Shown here: positions 1 through 6,670 of the stretch, one piece after another
Layout of the letters: the number at the start of each line of letters is the position of its first letter
Position numbering within the stretch: the first letter of the stretch is position 1
Virus record (IMG/VR): IMGVR_UViG_3300043409_000654
Location: 1-44,862 of that record
Strand: one strand, 5' to 3'
DNA length: 44,862 bases
Source: a virus
The notes under the pieces: model-generated
The model's input: only the letters and a program-made list of their open reading frames with translations
What the model was told of the DNA's origin: nothing
The model's database searches: none
Translations under genes and position numbers: made by a program

Positions 1-766
1 CTTTCATCATGACAGTAGATCGAAACTCCCCGTAGTACATGCCTGCTGCGTCGGGGCTGACGAGTTTAGCTAGACCATATGCATCGAGCGGAGACTGCGC
101 GGCTGGCGTACCCGTCATCATCCAGAGCATCGGTACGTGCTTGGTGACTTCGCGGAGTACCTTCCACCGATTGGTCTGTGGGTTCTTGTAGGCGTTAGCC
201 TCGTCCACGACGATCAAGTCGAAACCGCCGTTGATAATCTCGTCCTTGACGATAGCCAGCCCGTCGAAGTTGAGAATCACGAAGTCGGAGCCTGCCTGAA
301 TGATTTTGGCGCGCTGCTTAGCATCCCCGTGCGCCACGCTGCAGCTGCGGTGCATAGCAAACTTGAACAGGTCCTGTTGCCACGCTGACTTCATGATCGA
401 CAACGGACACAGCACGAGGACGCGCCTAATCCTGCCCAGCTTCATGAGGTAATCAACAGACCAGATAACGCTGGCGGTCTTACCCGTACCCTGCTCGTTG
501 AAGCAGAAAGCCTTGTCGCGAATAGAGAGGAACGAAGCCGTTGTTTTTTGGTGCTCAAAAGGCAAGTGCTTGCCTGTCCACTGGTAGTCGCGCAGTATTG
601 GTGACGGAACATCAGGTATACCCAACGCAATTAACGCTTTGGCCTCTGTAAGCCCCCAGTGCACAGCTACCTTGTCGTCAACAACAGCGCTCTTTTCAAT
701 TACGTCAGTAACGGCTCGGGTTTTGTCTGCGTGGAAGAGCAGCACTTTGTTGTCTATGATCTGCAC
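1..766 (-). CDS. SNF2-like DEAD/H-box helicase, partial (runs off left edge)
   Basis: Superfamily 2 ATP-dependent helicase or translocase, probably acting in phage DNA replication or recombination. Only the first 255 residues are inside the window. Visible motifs are a region near residues 68-80 (LPFEHQKTTASFL) that feeds into Walker A EQGTGKTAS (91-99), a DEAD-box variant VVDEAN (186-191) and motif III MTGTPA (217-222). The second RecA domain is missing because the gene is cut by the edge. The start is GTG at 766, preceded by AAGGAGCAAACT, the leader common to this arm. It is the last gene seen in the leftward operon and lies just after a Cas4-like nuclease, so the two may act together in DNA end processing; that is inference. 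Confidence 0.88.
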   Translation of the reverse strand, partial: MQIIDNKVLLFHADKTRAVTDVIEKSAVVDDKVAVHWGLTEAKALIALGIPDVPSPILRDYQWTGKHLPFEHQKTTASFLSIRDKAFCFNEQGTGKTASVIWSVDYLMKLGRIRRVLVLCPLSIMKSAWQQDLFKFAMHRSCSVAHGDAKQRAKIIQAGSDFVILNFDGLAIVKDEIINGGFDLIVVDEANAYKNPQTNRWKVLREVTKHVPMLWMMTGTPAAQSPLDAYGLAKLVSPDAAGMYYGEFRSTVMMK

Positions 767-785
767 AGTTTGCTCCTTGTGCGGG

Positions 786-1064
786 TTATTTTTTCTTGCG
801 TTCCCGCTTGCTGGTTTCTGAGACTAGGTTGCCTTTGCTATCCCGTTTGAACGACCGGTTCTGAGACGCGCTCTGCACAGTCACGCCCTGCTTACTGCTG
901 CCGCCCTTATCGAAAGCGACCTTGTGGGCTACGTCCTTGCCGTCGCCCTTGTGGACTTTCCCCTCGCGCATAAGCTTGCGCCGCGCTTTGTTACGAGCAA
1001 CCCGGTTAGCTATCTGCTCAGGCTGGGCCTCGTACTTGGCTTCCTTCTTGTAGTCTCTCGCCAT
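786..1064 (-). CDS. Small basic HNH-like phage protein
   Basis: A 92-residue, lysine/arginine-rich protein. Its centre has the pattern GDGKDVAHK, then KGGSS, then SQNRSF, which resembles the core of small phage HNH proteins (a D-x-x-H pair followed by an Asn). No zinc cysteines are present, so it may be a degenerate or very small HNH protein, or only nucleic-acid binding. ATG 1064 is preceded by GGAGGAACTG and overlaps the stop of the Cas4-like gene by one base (TGATG), showing translational coupling. An in-frame upstream ATG at 1094 lies inside the preceding gene and is less likely. Catalytic activity is uncertain. Confidence 0.7.
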   Translation of the reverse strand: MARDYKKEAKYEAQPEQIANRVARNKARRKLMREGKVHKGDGKDVAHKVAFDKGGSSKQGVTVQSASQNRSFKRDSKGNLVSETSKRERKKK

Positions 1065-1735
1065 CAGTTCCTCCGGGGCTTCCAGTGCTCGCACGATTTA
1101 ACTGGACACCACCCACACAGCGGGCTGGTCTTGGCGTTCCATATACCATTATCCAGCGCCGCTTCCAACTGCTCAAGCTGAGGGTCGAACACGCTGAGGT
1201 AGGCTTCTAAGTGCTCTTTGTGGTGGGTCTTCTTGGGGAACTCGTTACTGACTACGTAAGCAAGTCCAGACTTGATGGTCTCGATCTCGGGGTAATGCAC
1301 GAAGATGGCACCGGCCATCAGGTCCAGCTGCTTCATGTCGGCATACTTAGCGTTCTTGCCGGTCTTGTAGTCAACCATCCAAGCACGAGCGCCATCGATA
1401 ACCAACAAGTCCACGATACCCCGCCACCACACGTTCTTGCCGAAGAAGGTAGTAGGTTCGTAGCCAGTATCCGTCTTGCTGACACCTAGTCTAAGCTCGG
1501 TGTGCTTCGCGCCGGGGAACAACTCTAGGGCCTCGACGGTTTCCTTGACAACGCTATATTTTGGCGGAACGGGGGTGCCATCTTTGATGTAGTCCTCGGC
1601 TGCTTTGTGTACCTGCGTACCGTAAATGGCCTCAAACCCCGGAGTGTCCTGCACATCCTTGGCAACCTTCAAGTGAAAGTACTTTTTAGGGCACTGATCG
1701 AAGGTCTTGATCGAGGAGTAGGACCACGCAACCAC
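1064..1735 (-). CDS. Cas4/RecB-like PD-(D/E)XK nuclease with Fe-S cysteines
   Basis: Predicted DNA exonuclease of the RecB/Cas4 branch of the PD-(D/E)XK superfamily, 223 residues. Visible catalytic elements are GTQVHKAAE with H43, RGIVDLLV with D109, the DYKTGK motif (D122, K124) and Q136. C15 near the N terminus and C207, C210 and C215 near the C terminus match the four-cysteine Fe-S arrangement of Cas4 and AddB. No CRISPR array or other cas gene is present, so a role in phage recombination or end resection is more likely than spacer acquisition. The start is GTG 1735 after TAGGAG. It sits between the small gene at 1737-1872 and the HNH-like gene, next to the helicase. Confidence 0.87.
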   Translation of the reverse strand: MVAWSYSSIKTFDQCPKKYFHLKVAKDVQDTPGFEAIYGTQVHKAAEDYIKDGTPVPPKYSVVKETVEALELFPGAKHTELRLGVSKTDTGYEPTTFFGKNVWWRGIVDLLVIDGARAWMVDYKTGKNAKYADMKQLDLMAGAIFVHYPEIETIKSGLAYVVSNEFPKKTHHKEHLEAYLSVFDPQLEQLEAALDNGIWNAKTSPLCGWCPVKSCEHWKPRRN

Positions 1736-1736
1736 G

Positions 1737-1872
1737 TTATTCTCCTAGGGTCTCTTGGGCTTCCGCACGTACCCAGCTATCACTGGCGTATTCAGCGAAG
1801 GCGCGCAAGGTGGCTTCCAATCGGTCCCTTCAGATGCTCCCCTGCTTCGATGGCGCTAGCGATGTCGATCAT
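1737..1872 (-). pseudogene. Small early gene interrupted by a frameshift
   Basis: ATG 1872 has a good ribosome site (AGGAGCAAACAACA) and opens MIDIASAIEAGEHLKGP, then stops after 26 residues at 1792. Shifting the frame by one base near the codons for KGP restores an open frame reading LEATLRAFAEYASDSWVRAE and ending GETLGE-like at TAA 1737-1739, immediately before the Cas4-like gene. The restored product would be about 44 residues. This looks like a real small gene with an indel, either a sequencing error or a true inactivation. No slippery sequence for programmed frameshifting is visible. Alternatively only the 26-residue peptide is made. Confidence 0.5.
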
Positions 1873-1884
1873 TGTTGTTTGCTC

Positions 1885-2076
1885 CTACACAGGCATCCGC
1901 GACAGAGGTATACCCCGTCGCTTCAGCCCATACTTGCGCTGCTCCTCATCGAGTAGCGCGTTCACTCGTTCAGCACGAGCTTGTTCGGCAGCACATTTCT
2001 TCTGCTCAATCACCGCATCGTCTTTTTCACGAAGCTGCGCTTGCGCGCGTTCAATCTCGTGCTGCCTCTGGTTCAC
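1885..2076 (-). CDS. Small coiled-coil protein, unknown
   Basis: A 63-residue protein rich in Glu, Gln, Arg and Ala with a continuous predicted helix (QRQHEIERAQAQLREKDD and onward), ending in a short basic tail. The GTG start at 2076 overlaps the stop of the DUF3310 gene (GTGA), the typical coupling in this operon. An in-frame ATG at 2103 would lie deep inside the upstream gene. It holds one cysteine and no recognisable catalytic motif. Function is unknown. Confidence 0.6.
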   Translation of the reverse strand: MNQRQHEIERAQAQLREKDDAVIEQKKCAAEQARAERVNALLDEEQRKYGLKRRGIPLSRMPV

Positions 2077-2516
2077 GCTTGTGCAACCCTCTCTATATAC
2101 CACTGCGCCTTCTTCAGGTCAGTCGTAGCGTCGCCCTTCTTACCGGCGCGAGACAAGTACTTGATCGAGTTCCCCAAGCAGTAGCCACGAAACTCTTCCT
2201 CCGACAGCTTGGCTTGAATATAGTCGATGGTCTCGATCCCACCGCCCGTGTAGTGCGGGGGTGAGTTGACCGGGTCTGCTGCGGGTTCCCCGCCCGTTCC
2301 CTGCGACATCGAGTAGAAGAGGTCGTTCATGTCTGTTGCCGGTTCTTCCATATCAGCCGTCAGGGCGAAAGCATCGAGCCAATCCTTGCGGATTTTGTAC
2401 ACGTAGCTCGCAGTAGCGTTTACCTTCTTGGCAATGTCGGCAATGCTCCACGTGGGGTACTGCTCAATCAGGTTCATAATGGTCTTGGCTTTGTTGGTTT
2501 TGGTCTTCTTAGGCAT
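2073..2516 (-). CDS. DUF3310 protein with N-terminal HTH
   Basis: A 147-residue two-part protein. Residues about 12-47 look like a helix-turn-helix (WSIADIAKKVNATASYVYKI). Residues 81-144 match DUF3310: DPVNSPPHYTGGGIETIDYI, then GYCLGNSIKYLSRAGKK and DLKKAQWYIERV. DUF3310 is common in phages; T7 gp1.7, a nucleotide-kinase-related protein, belongs to this group. The role here is probably nucleotide metabolism or early host take-over, and the HTH part is inferred from pattern only. ATG 2516 is preceded by AAGGAGCAAACA. Confidence 0.85.
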   Translation of the reverse strand: MPKKTKTNKAKTIMNLIEQYPTWSIADIAKKVNATASYVYKIRKDWLDAFALTADMEEPATDMNDLFYSMSQGTGGEPAADPVNSPPHYTGGGIETIDYIQAKLSEEEFRGYCLGNSIKYLSRAGKKGDATTDLKKAQWYIERVAQA

Positions 2517-2529
2517 TGTTTGCTCCTTA

Positions 2530-2730
2530 CTAGTTATAGGCCCGCGTATCTTTATCGATACGCAAGTAGTCACCACCGCGAATGCGCCTCGACCACGACC
2601 GACGTTCGCCCGTACTCATATGAGGCCACTCTTTGGTAATATCGAAACATGAAAACACACGCTGCATTGTTGCGTACTCATGCTCAGTTACGAACATGGT
2701 ATACCCACGCTCAAACCTTTTAATCTTCAC
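2530..2730 (-). CDS. Hypothetical small protein
   Basis: A 66-residue basic and aromatic protein, unrecognised. GTG 2730 overlaps the stop of the glycosyltransferase gene by four bases (GTGA), suggesting coupled translation. A later ATG at 2697 is an alternative start but has a weaker ribosome site. The C terminus (RRIRGGDYLRIDKDTRAYN) is charged. Nothing indicates membrane or metal binding. Confidence 0.55.
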   Translation of the reverse strand: MKIKRFERGYTMFVTEHEYATMQRVFSCFDITKEWPHMSTGERRSWSRRIRGGDYLRIDKDTRAYN

Positions 2731-3497
2731 TTCAAGTTACCGCCCGATTTTAGTATGTCACCGTTGTAGACATACGTCCCAACGTGATCCAGTTTCACAA
2801 AGGGGTGGGCGTAAATCTTCCCCCCGTGCTTCCTGAATAGCTCACAGAAGTGGTAGTCCTCTGATAGCAGCGCTCCACTTTCGTCGATGCTGGTAGCGAA
2901 GAACTCGTGTGTCAAGGGCTTCTCGTATTCGCCGTCTGGCTTGATGAACGAGGATACCCGGTAGGTCGGTACGTGCGGCTCAAGGAAGTCAAATACCCCC
3001 CGCTTGATAAGCATGAAGCCCGTGCCGCCGTGGCGCACTTCGATGACGCCGCGCTCGTCCGTTTCTACGTGGGCTTCGCCAACCATGTTGAACACAAAGG
3101 CACCGCCGTAGTCGTGCAGGTCTTCCTTGCCAGCGGCTACCGCGCGTTTGATGCTGTCCCAGTTCACTTCCTTCTTGGGGTAGATACCGCACACGATGTC
3201 ATCATCTACGGCTAGCAAGTGAGCCAGAGCCTCCCCGTCGAAGCCAATATCCGCGTCGATAAACATGAGGTGGCTGCAGTCTGTTGCGAGAAAGGTGCGG
3301 GCCAACTCGTTCCGGGCGCGGGTAATCAGGCTCTCGTTGGTCATGTGCGCCCAGCGCACCTCTACCCCAAGCTCCCGCATCTTGTTCATGGTGGTGAGCA
3401 AGCCCAGCACATACATACCCGTGCACATACCGCCGTACATAGGAGTGGCGATCATGATCTTGGGTCGCTCGGTCTTAACCTTAAACTCCTCGGTCAT
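2727..3497 (-). CDS. GT-A-like glycosyltransferase family protein (early copy)
   Basis: A 256-residue protein with the layout of small phage GT-A-like glycosyltransferases. It has an N-terminal strand KIMIATPMYGGM, the SLITRARNELA helix, LMFIDADIGF with the metal-binding DAD at 81-83, SEDYHFCELFRKHGG at 212-226 and a late KLDHVGTY with H238. Such enzymes use a nucleotide sugar; the acceptor (phage DNA, host surface or a virion protein) cannot be deduced. ATG 3497 overlaps the preceding stop (ATGA). A related gene lies in the late arm at 28244-28981, sharing LMFID-D-I, the EDY-FC block and the KL-H-G block. Confidence 0.75.
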   Translation of the reverse strand: MTEEFKVKTERPKIMIATPMYGGMCTGMYVLGLLTTMNKMRELGVEVRWAHMTNESLITRARNELARTFLATDCSHLMFIDADIGFDGEALAHLLAVDDDIVCGIYPKKEVNWDSIKRAVAAGKEDLHDYGGAFVFNMVGEAHVETDERGVIEVRHGGTGFMLIKRGVFDFLEPHVPTYRVSSFIKPDGEYEKPLTHEFFATSIDESGALLSEDYHFCELFRKHGGKIYAHPFVKLDHVGTYVYNGDILKSGGNLK

Positions 3498-3682
3498 TTC
3501 GGGTAAACTCCGTGGTATGCCAGTTCGTCCATTAGTTCTTGGACCTCTTGGCATAGGGCTTCGATGCGGTCGGCGGCCTCGGTGTAGGTTGCTTCAATGG
3601 CATCCCAATCCGTCACCCAGTGCTTTTCCACTAGCTTTCCGGGCAAATCATCCCGCAACCGCTTCACAAGATCATCATCCAT
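3494..3682 (-). CDS. Hypothetical small helical protein
   Basis: A 62-residue acidic protein with a helical core (TEAADRIEALCQEVQELMDE) of a type common in phage early operons. ATG 3682 has a clear ribosome site AAGGAGTATTCGGA. Its start overlaps the upstream HTH gene by eight bases and its stop overlaps the glycosyltransferase start. No function is assigned. Confidence 0.65.
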   Translation of the reverse strand: MDDDLVKRLRDDLPGKLVEKHWVTDWDAIEATYTEAADRIEALCQEVQELMDELAYHGVYPK

Positions 3683-3842
3683 TCCGAATACTCCTTAGCT
3701 TGCGGTGCCGGGTCTCGGCAGCCGCTGTAGACACGCCGATCTCGGGGGCGATGTCCGCGAAACGCATTCCGTCTGCTCGCTTAGTCATAAGGGTTTGCTC
3801 CATCTCCGGGGTCCAATCGTATCTCGGTCTGCTTACCCTCAC
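3675..3842 (-). CDS. Small HTH/SANT-like DNA-binding protein
   Basis: A 55-residue basic protein starting VRVSRPRYDWTPEMEQTL and continuing GMRFADIAPEIGVSTAAAE, then RHRKLRSIRNG. The W-T-P-E-M opening followed by a second and a third helix looks like a compact helix-turn-helix (SANT- or sigma-region-like), typical of small phage regulators. GTG 3842 overlaps the upstream stop as GTGA, and GGAG lies upstream at a normal distance. A downstream ATG preceded by ATGGAGCAAACCCTT could give a 37-residue form, but that would remove the first helix. Confidence 0.55.
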   Translation of the reverse strand: MRVSRPRYDWTPEMEQTLMTKRADGMRFADIAPEIGVSTAAAETRHRKLRSIRNG

Positions 3843-4036
3843 AGAGCTTCTCCGCTGCTTCGCTTGACAAAGCGCCCGTGGGCATCGCGGTCAGTGAGTC
3901 TACTAAGCTCGCGGCTAAGCTGCTCGTTTTCCGCTATGAGGTCCATAATTTTCCCGGAGTTAACTACTGCCGCAACGAGAAAACCAAAGCATGAGCCGAC
4001 GAACAACCCTGCGGTTACACTTGTGATGTCAATCAT
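3839..4036 (-). CDS. Small membrane protein with cytoplasmic coiled coil
   Basis: A 65-residue protein with one hydrophobic segment at about residues 7-26 (VTAGLFVGSCFGFLVAAVV), followed by a heptad-like helix (LIAENEQLSRELSRL) and a basic tail. This suggests a single-pass inner-membrane protein with a cytoplasmic coiled coil. ATG 4036 is preceded by AGGGAGAATAGAA. Function is unknown; superinfection or membrane-anchoring roles are only possibilities. Confidence 0.65.
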   Translation of the reverse strand: MIDITSVTAGLFVGSCFGFLVAAVVNSGKIMDLIAENEQLSRELSRLTDRDAHGRFVKRSSGEAL

Positions 4037-4038
4037 TT

Positions 4039-4221
4039 CTATTCTCCCTTCTTGCGTACTACGAGTTGATACCCAACGTGGGCGATCTCTACTTCTTCGG
4101 CAAAGATGTTAACGAAAGCGTCGATAGCTATCTTTGGGCGGTGGAGGATGTCTCGCGGGCTAGGCGACCAAAGGTAATCATCAAACACCATCAGCCCCTC
4201 AGGGTTAACTTCGATCATCAT
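4039..4221 (-). CDS. Hypothetical small protein
   Basis: A 60-residue protein with no recognised family, beginning MMIEVNPEGLMVFDDYLWSP and ending in a basic VVRKKGE tail. Two adjacent ATG codons (4221 and 4218) are possible starts behind GGGAGAAGAAGT. It overlaps the stop of the next gene upstream, consistent with one transcription unit. Confidence 0.6.
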   Translation of the reverse strand: MMIEVNPEGLMVFDDYLWSPSPRDILHRPKIAIDAFVNIFAEEVEIAHVGYQLVVRKKGE

Positions 4222-4400
4222 ACTTCTTCTCCCTCTTCGTTTGCCAGCGGTGGCTCCCGCAGCAGCCGTGCGACTTCGTCCTTCACGAGACTACCGGTAT
4301 CCCATTCGCCGCTAAGGATGGCATTCTTGTGGTACACCGCAGTGTAGCGCTCAGCTACATTCCGCCGTGCTGTTTCGAGTAGCTTTGCGTTAACCGCCAT
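4218..4400 (-). CDS. Hypothetical small protein
   Basis: A 60-residue, largely helical, acidic-tailed protein (ends PPLANEEGEEV). ATG 4400 overlaps the end of the DNA polymerase gene by eleven bases and has AGGGAAGAGCT-like spacing. No domain is recognised. Position directly after the polymerase suggests co-expression, not a specific role. Confidence 0.6.
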   Translation of the reverse strand: MAVNAKLLETARRNVAERYTAVYHKNAILSGEWDTGSLVKDEVARLLREPPLANEEGEEV

Positions 4401-6213
4401 AGCTCTTCCCTACCTTGCTCTCGCAGTTCAATGGCAAACCCAGCGCCCACTTGGGGCGGACGCGCATGCACTGCTCGATGAAGGCTCGACCCTCACCGGC
4501 TTCTTCGGCCCTGACCAGCGCACCGACAGCGTCATGCACGGTCATCACAACCTTGTAGCGCCTCGCGATCATCAGCATCTGCTCGCCCATGACGATGCGG
4601 GCCAAGGCTTGGCAAATGTTCTCGACCATCTTGCCGCCGTATATCCTGTTAGGGGTAGAGGCTTTGCCTTTCCGGGTGGTGTAGACCATTTCCTCCCTGC
4701 CAGTCTTCTCATCGGTGTGCAGTCGTAGCCCCGGATACTTGATCCACAAACCATTAGGCAGCTTTACGCCGCTAGGGCTAACCGACAGGACACCCGCAAG
4801 CCCAATAGGTTTGGCCCCGCTACGGACCATCTCACTAAGTGCTGTTTGGGCCTGTGACCACAGCCTCGGGATCATAGGATAAGTCTCACGGTAAACGTAT
4901 ATGATACGTTCACACTCCTTGAGCTCCATTTCGACACCGAAGTTCTTCAGCTGCGCCTTGAACTTGGCAGCACCCATGCCATACCCTGCGCCTAGGATGG
5001 TGGTCTTACCGACAAATCGTTCTTGTTCTGTGATCTCTTCTGCTGGCTTACCGTATATAGCGGACGCCATGATCTTATAGACATCCTCGCCTCGGTCGAA
5101 TGCCCTGACGAGGTCGCGTTGCCCCGCCAGCCACGCAAGGGTGCGGGCTTCAATCTGGCTGCTATCGCAGTCGATCAGCAAGTACCCGTCTGGTGCGCGC
5201 ATTGCCTTCTTTAGGGGCGACTTGCGGGGTAGATTTTGAAGGTTGACCTTATCATCCCCACCCCACCGCCCAGTATGGGCAGCGTAGTAGCGTAGGGGCA
5301 CGGGGAGATTGCCGCGCTCGGCAATCTTTAGGAACCTTTCGGTCCTTGTCTCTTCTAGCGTAGACTTAACGCCTAAGCGGGCCGCCACAACGGCCTGAAC
5401 AGGGAAGTCCTCATGCTCTAGCAGCGCCCTGAATGCTTCGTCCGTCTTGGCGAACGCGTATGTAGTTTTACCCGTAGTAGGGCTAATCTTCGTAGGGGGT
5501 GTCACGCCTAGGTCGGTCAGGACCTGTGCCAACTGACCGTTGGACATAAGCTGGTCCTTGGAGATGAGCGCCTTACCCAGCAGGTCATTCTTCTTGCGCT
5601 GCACCTCGGAGAGGTGGTCGGTCAGAGCTTGCTTGTCGAGGGTAAGGACGGGTTCGGTAAACATCCGGATCGTCAGGTCGATGAGCCGCAACTCCAACAT
5701 GGGGAAGCCGTCGGCCAGCAACTTGAACAACTCGTAGGTAAGCTCAACATCGTTGATGCAGTACTCCCCATAGCGGGCGAGGTCCTCCGGTGAGAAATCA
5801 ATACGCCCCTTACCGAGAGCGTTCAAGACCTCAGTCCCCTTGGCACCTAGCTGGAAGTACTCCGCAAGGCTCTTGAGGCTAAGGCTAATCCCTTCGGTGC
5901 CCAGCAGCGCCCGCGCCATCGACAGAGTATCTGCAATCCGCTTGGGCTGAATATCAAAGTGCCAACTCAGGATCGCCATATCGAACATAGCATTGTGCGC
6001 GACAGCGATGGAATTATCCCAGTCAAACTGAGCAAGCCACTTCTTAGTTGCAGCCTTCGGACCACTGAACCACTGGGTCTCGCCGTCGTTAACCTTAACA
6101 GCTACGCCGATCACCTCGAACAGTTCGTGGCGAATATATTCCTCAGTAGTAACTTTGGAGAGAGAATACTGCAGGTCGTAGTAAGTCTCAAAATCAATGG
6201 TAATAATATCCAT
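4390..6213 (-). CDS. polA: Family A DNA polymerase with 3'-5' exonuclease
   Basis: Replicative phage polymerase of the Pol I family, 607 residues. The exonuclease part shows ExoI DFET (D7, E9), ExoII AHNAMFD (D78) and ExoIII YCIND (Y151, D155). The polymerase part shows motif A DSSQIEAR (D350, Q353, E355), motif B RFVGKTTILGAGYG (R399, K403, Y411) and motif C TVHDA (H560, D561). Counting from the conserved Lys, the residue equivalent to E. coli F762 is L407, the leucine form known from many environmental phages. Motif C has Ala where E. coli Pol I has Glu. There is no 5'-nuclease domain. ATG 6213 is preceded by GGGAGGCAAGTAGATC. Confidence 0.95.
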   Translation of the reverse strand: MDIITIDFETYYDLQYSLSKVTTEEYIRHELFEVIGVAVKVNDGETQWFSGPKAATKKWLAQFDWDNSIAVAHNAMFDMAILSWHFDIQPKRIADTLSMARALLGTEGISLSLKSLAEYFQLGAKGTEVLNALGKGRIDFSPEDLARYGEYCINDVELTYELFKLLADGFPMLELRLIDLTIRMFTEPVLTLDKQALTDHLSEVQRKKNDLLGKALISKDQLMSNGQLAQVLTDLGVTPPTKISPTTGKTTYAFAKTDEAFRALLEHEDFPVQAVVAARLGVKSTLEETRTERFLKIAERGNLPVPLRYYAAHTGRWGGDDKVNLQNLPRKSPLKKAMRAPDGYLLIDCDSSQIEARTLAWLAGQRDLVRAFDRGEDVYKIMASAIYGKPAEEITEQERFVGKTTILGAGYGMGAAKFKAQLKNFGVEMELKECERIIYVYRETYPMIPRLWSQAQTALSEMVRSGAKPIGLAGVLSVSPSGVKLPNGLWIKYPGLRLHTDEKTGREEMVYTTRKGKASTPNRIYGGKMVENICQALARIVMGEQMLMIARRYKVVMTVHDAVGALVRAEEAGEGRAFIEQCMRVRPKWALGLPLNCESKVGKSYGG

Positions 6214-6254
6214 GATCTACTTGCCTCCCTTAGCTATGTTTGCGCGGCTTCTAA

Positions 6255-6659
6255 CTATGGCCAGCGAGTGGCAGGTGCCCATACCCGACCAGACGCAAAT
6301 AGGTCTGAGACAGCGTTCAAACGCGAAATCTTGTCGGTAGTAGCTGCGACTCCCGGAGCAGTGCGGCGGACCGTACCAACCTTCTCTACAGGCTCCCACT
6401 CTTCCGCAGCCTCTTCCAGTAGGATGGTGCGCATAACTGAATCGGTGAACATCGGTCCTTGGAGAGACACCCACTTATCATACAGAAGCGATACCTCTTC
6501 ATCGCTGAGGAATGGCAAGTCCATACCGTTTGTGGTTTCTTTATTACCGCCTACCCGCGCCCGTACTTGGCGCATGATGTGCTCCCACCTTCCGTTTTCG
6601 TAAAACTCCTCAGGGTGGCTCTCCATCCGCTTGAGCAGCAGCTGCACACCTTCGTTCAT
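6255..6659 (-). CDS. Early hypothetical protein ending in a captured terminase fragment
   Basis: A 134-residue protein. The first part (MNEGVQLLLKRMESHPEEF onward) resembles small helical phage early proteins. Residues 109-133 are identical to residues 433-457 of the large terminase encoded at 18853-20400, and the DNA is 75/76 identical, so the tail is a captured piece of terL read in the same frame. The captured segment lies between the second and third nuclease carboxylates of the terminase and carries none of them. ATG 6659 has TAGGAGCGAACAGA upstream. The original C terminus has probably been replaced. Function is unknown. Confidence 0.7.
   Translation of the reverse strand: MNEGVQLLLKRMESHPEEFYENGRWEHIMRQVRARVGGNKETTNGMDLPFLSDEEVSLLYDKWVSLQGPMFTDSVMRTILLEEAAEEWEPVEKVGTVRRTAPGVAATTDKISRLNAVSDLFASGRVWAPATRWP
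6261..6336. repeat. 76-bp near-identical copy of part of the terL gene
   Basis: On the minus strand this segment matches 20148-20223 with a single mismatch (T for G). Homology ends abruptly on both sides: CTAC versus GCAA before it and CCATAG versus GCCGAA after it. The copy is in inverted orientation on the map and keeps the same reading frame in both genes. No flanking direct repeats are evident. Confidence 0.95.
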
Positions 6660-6670
6660 TCTGTTCGCTC

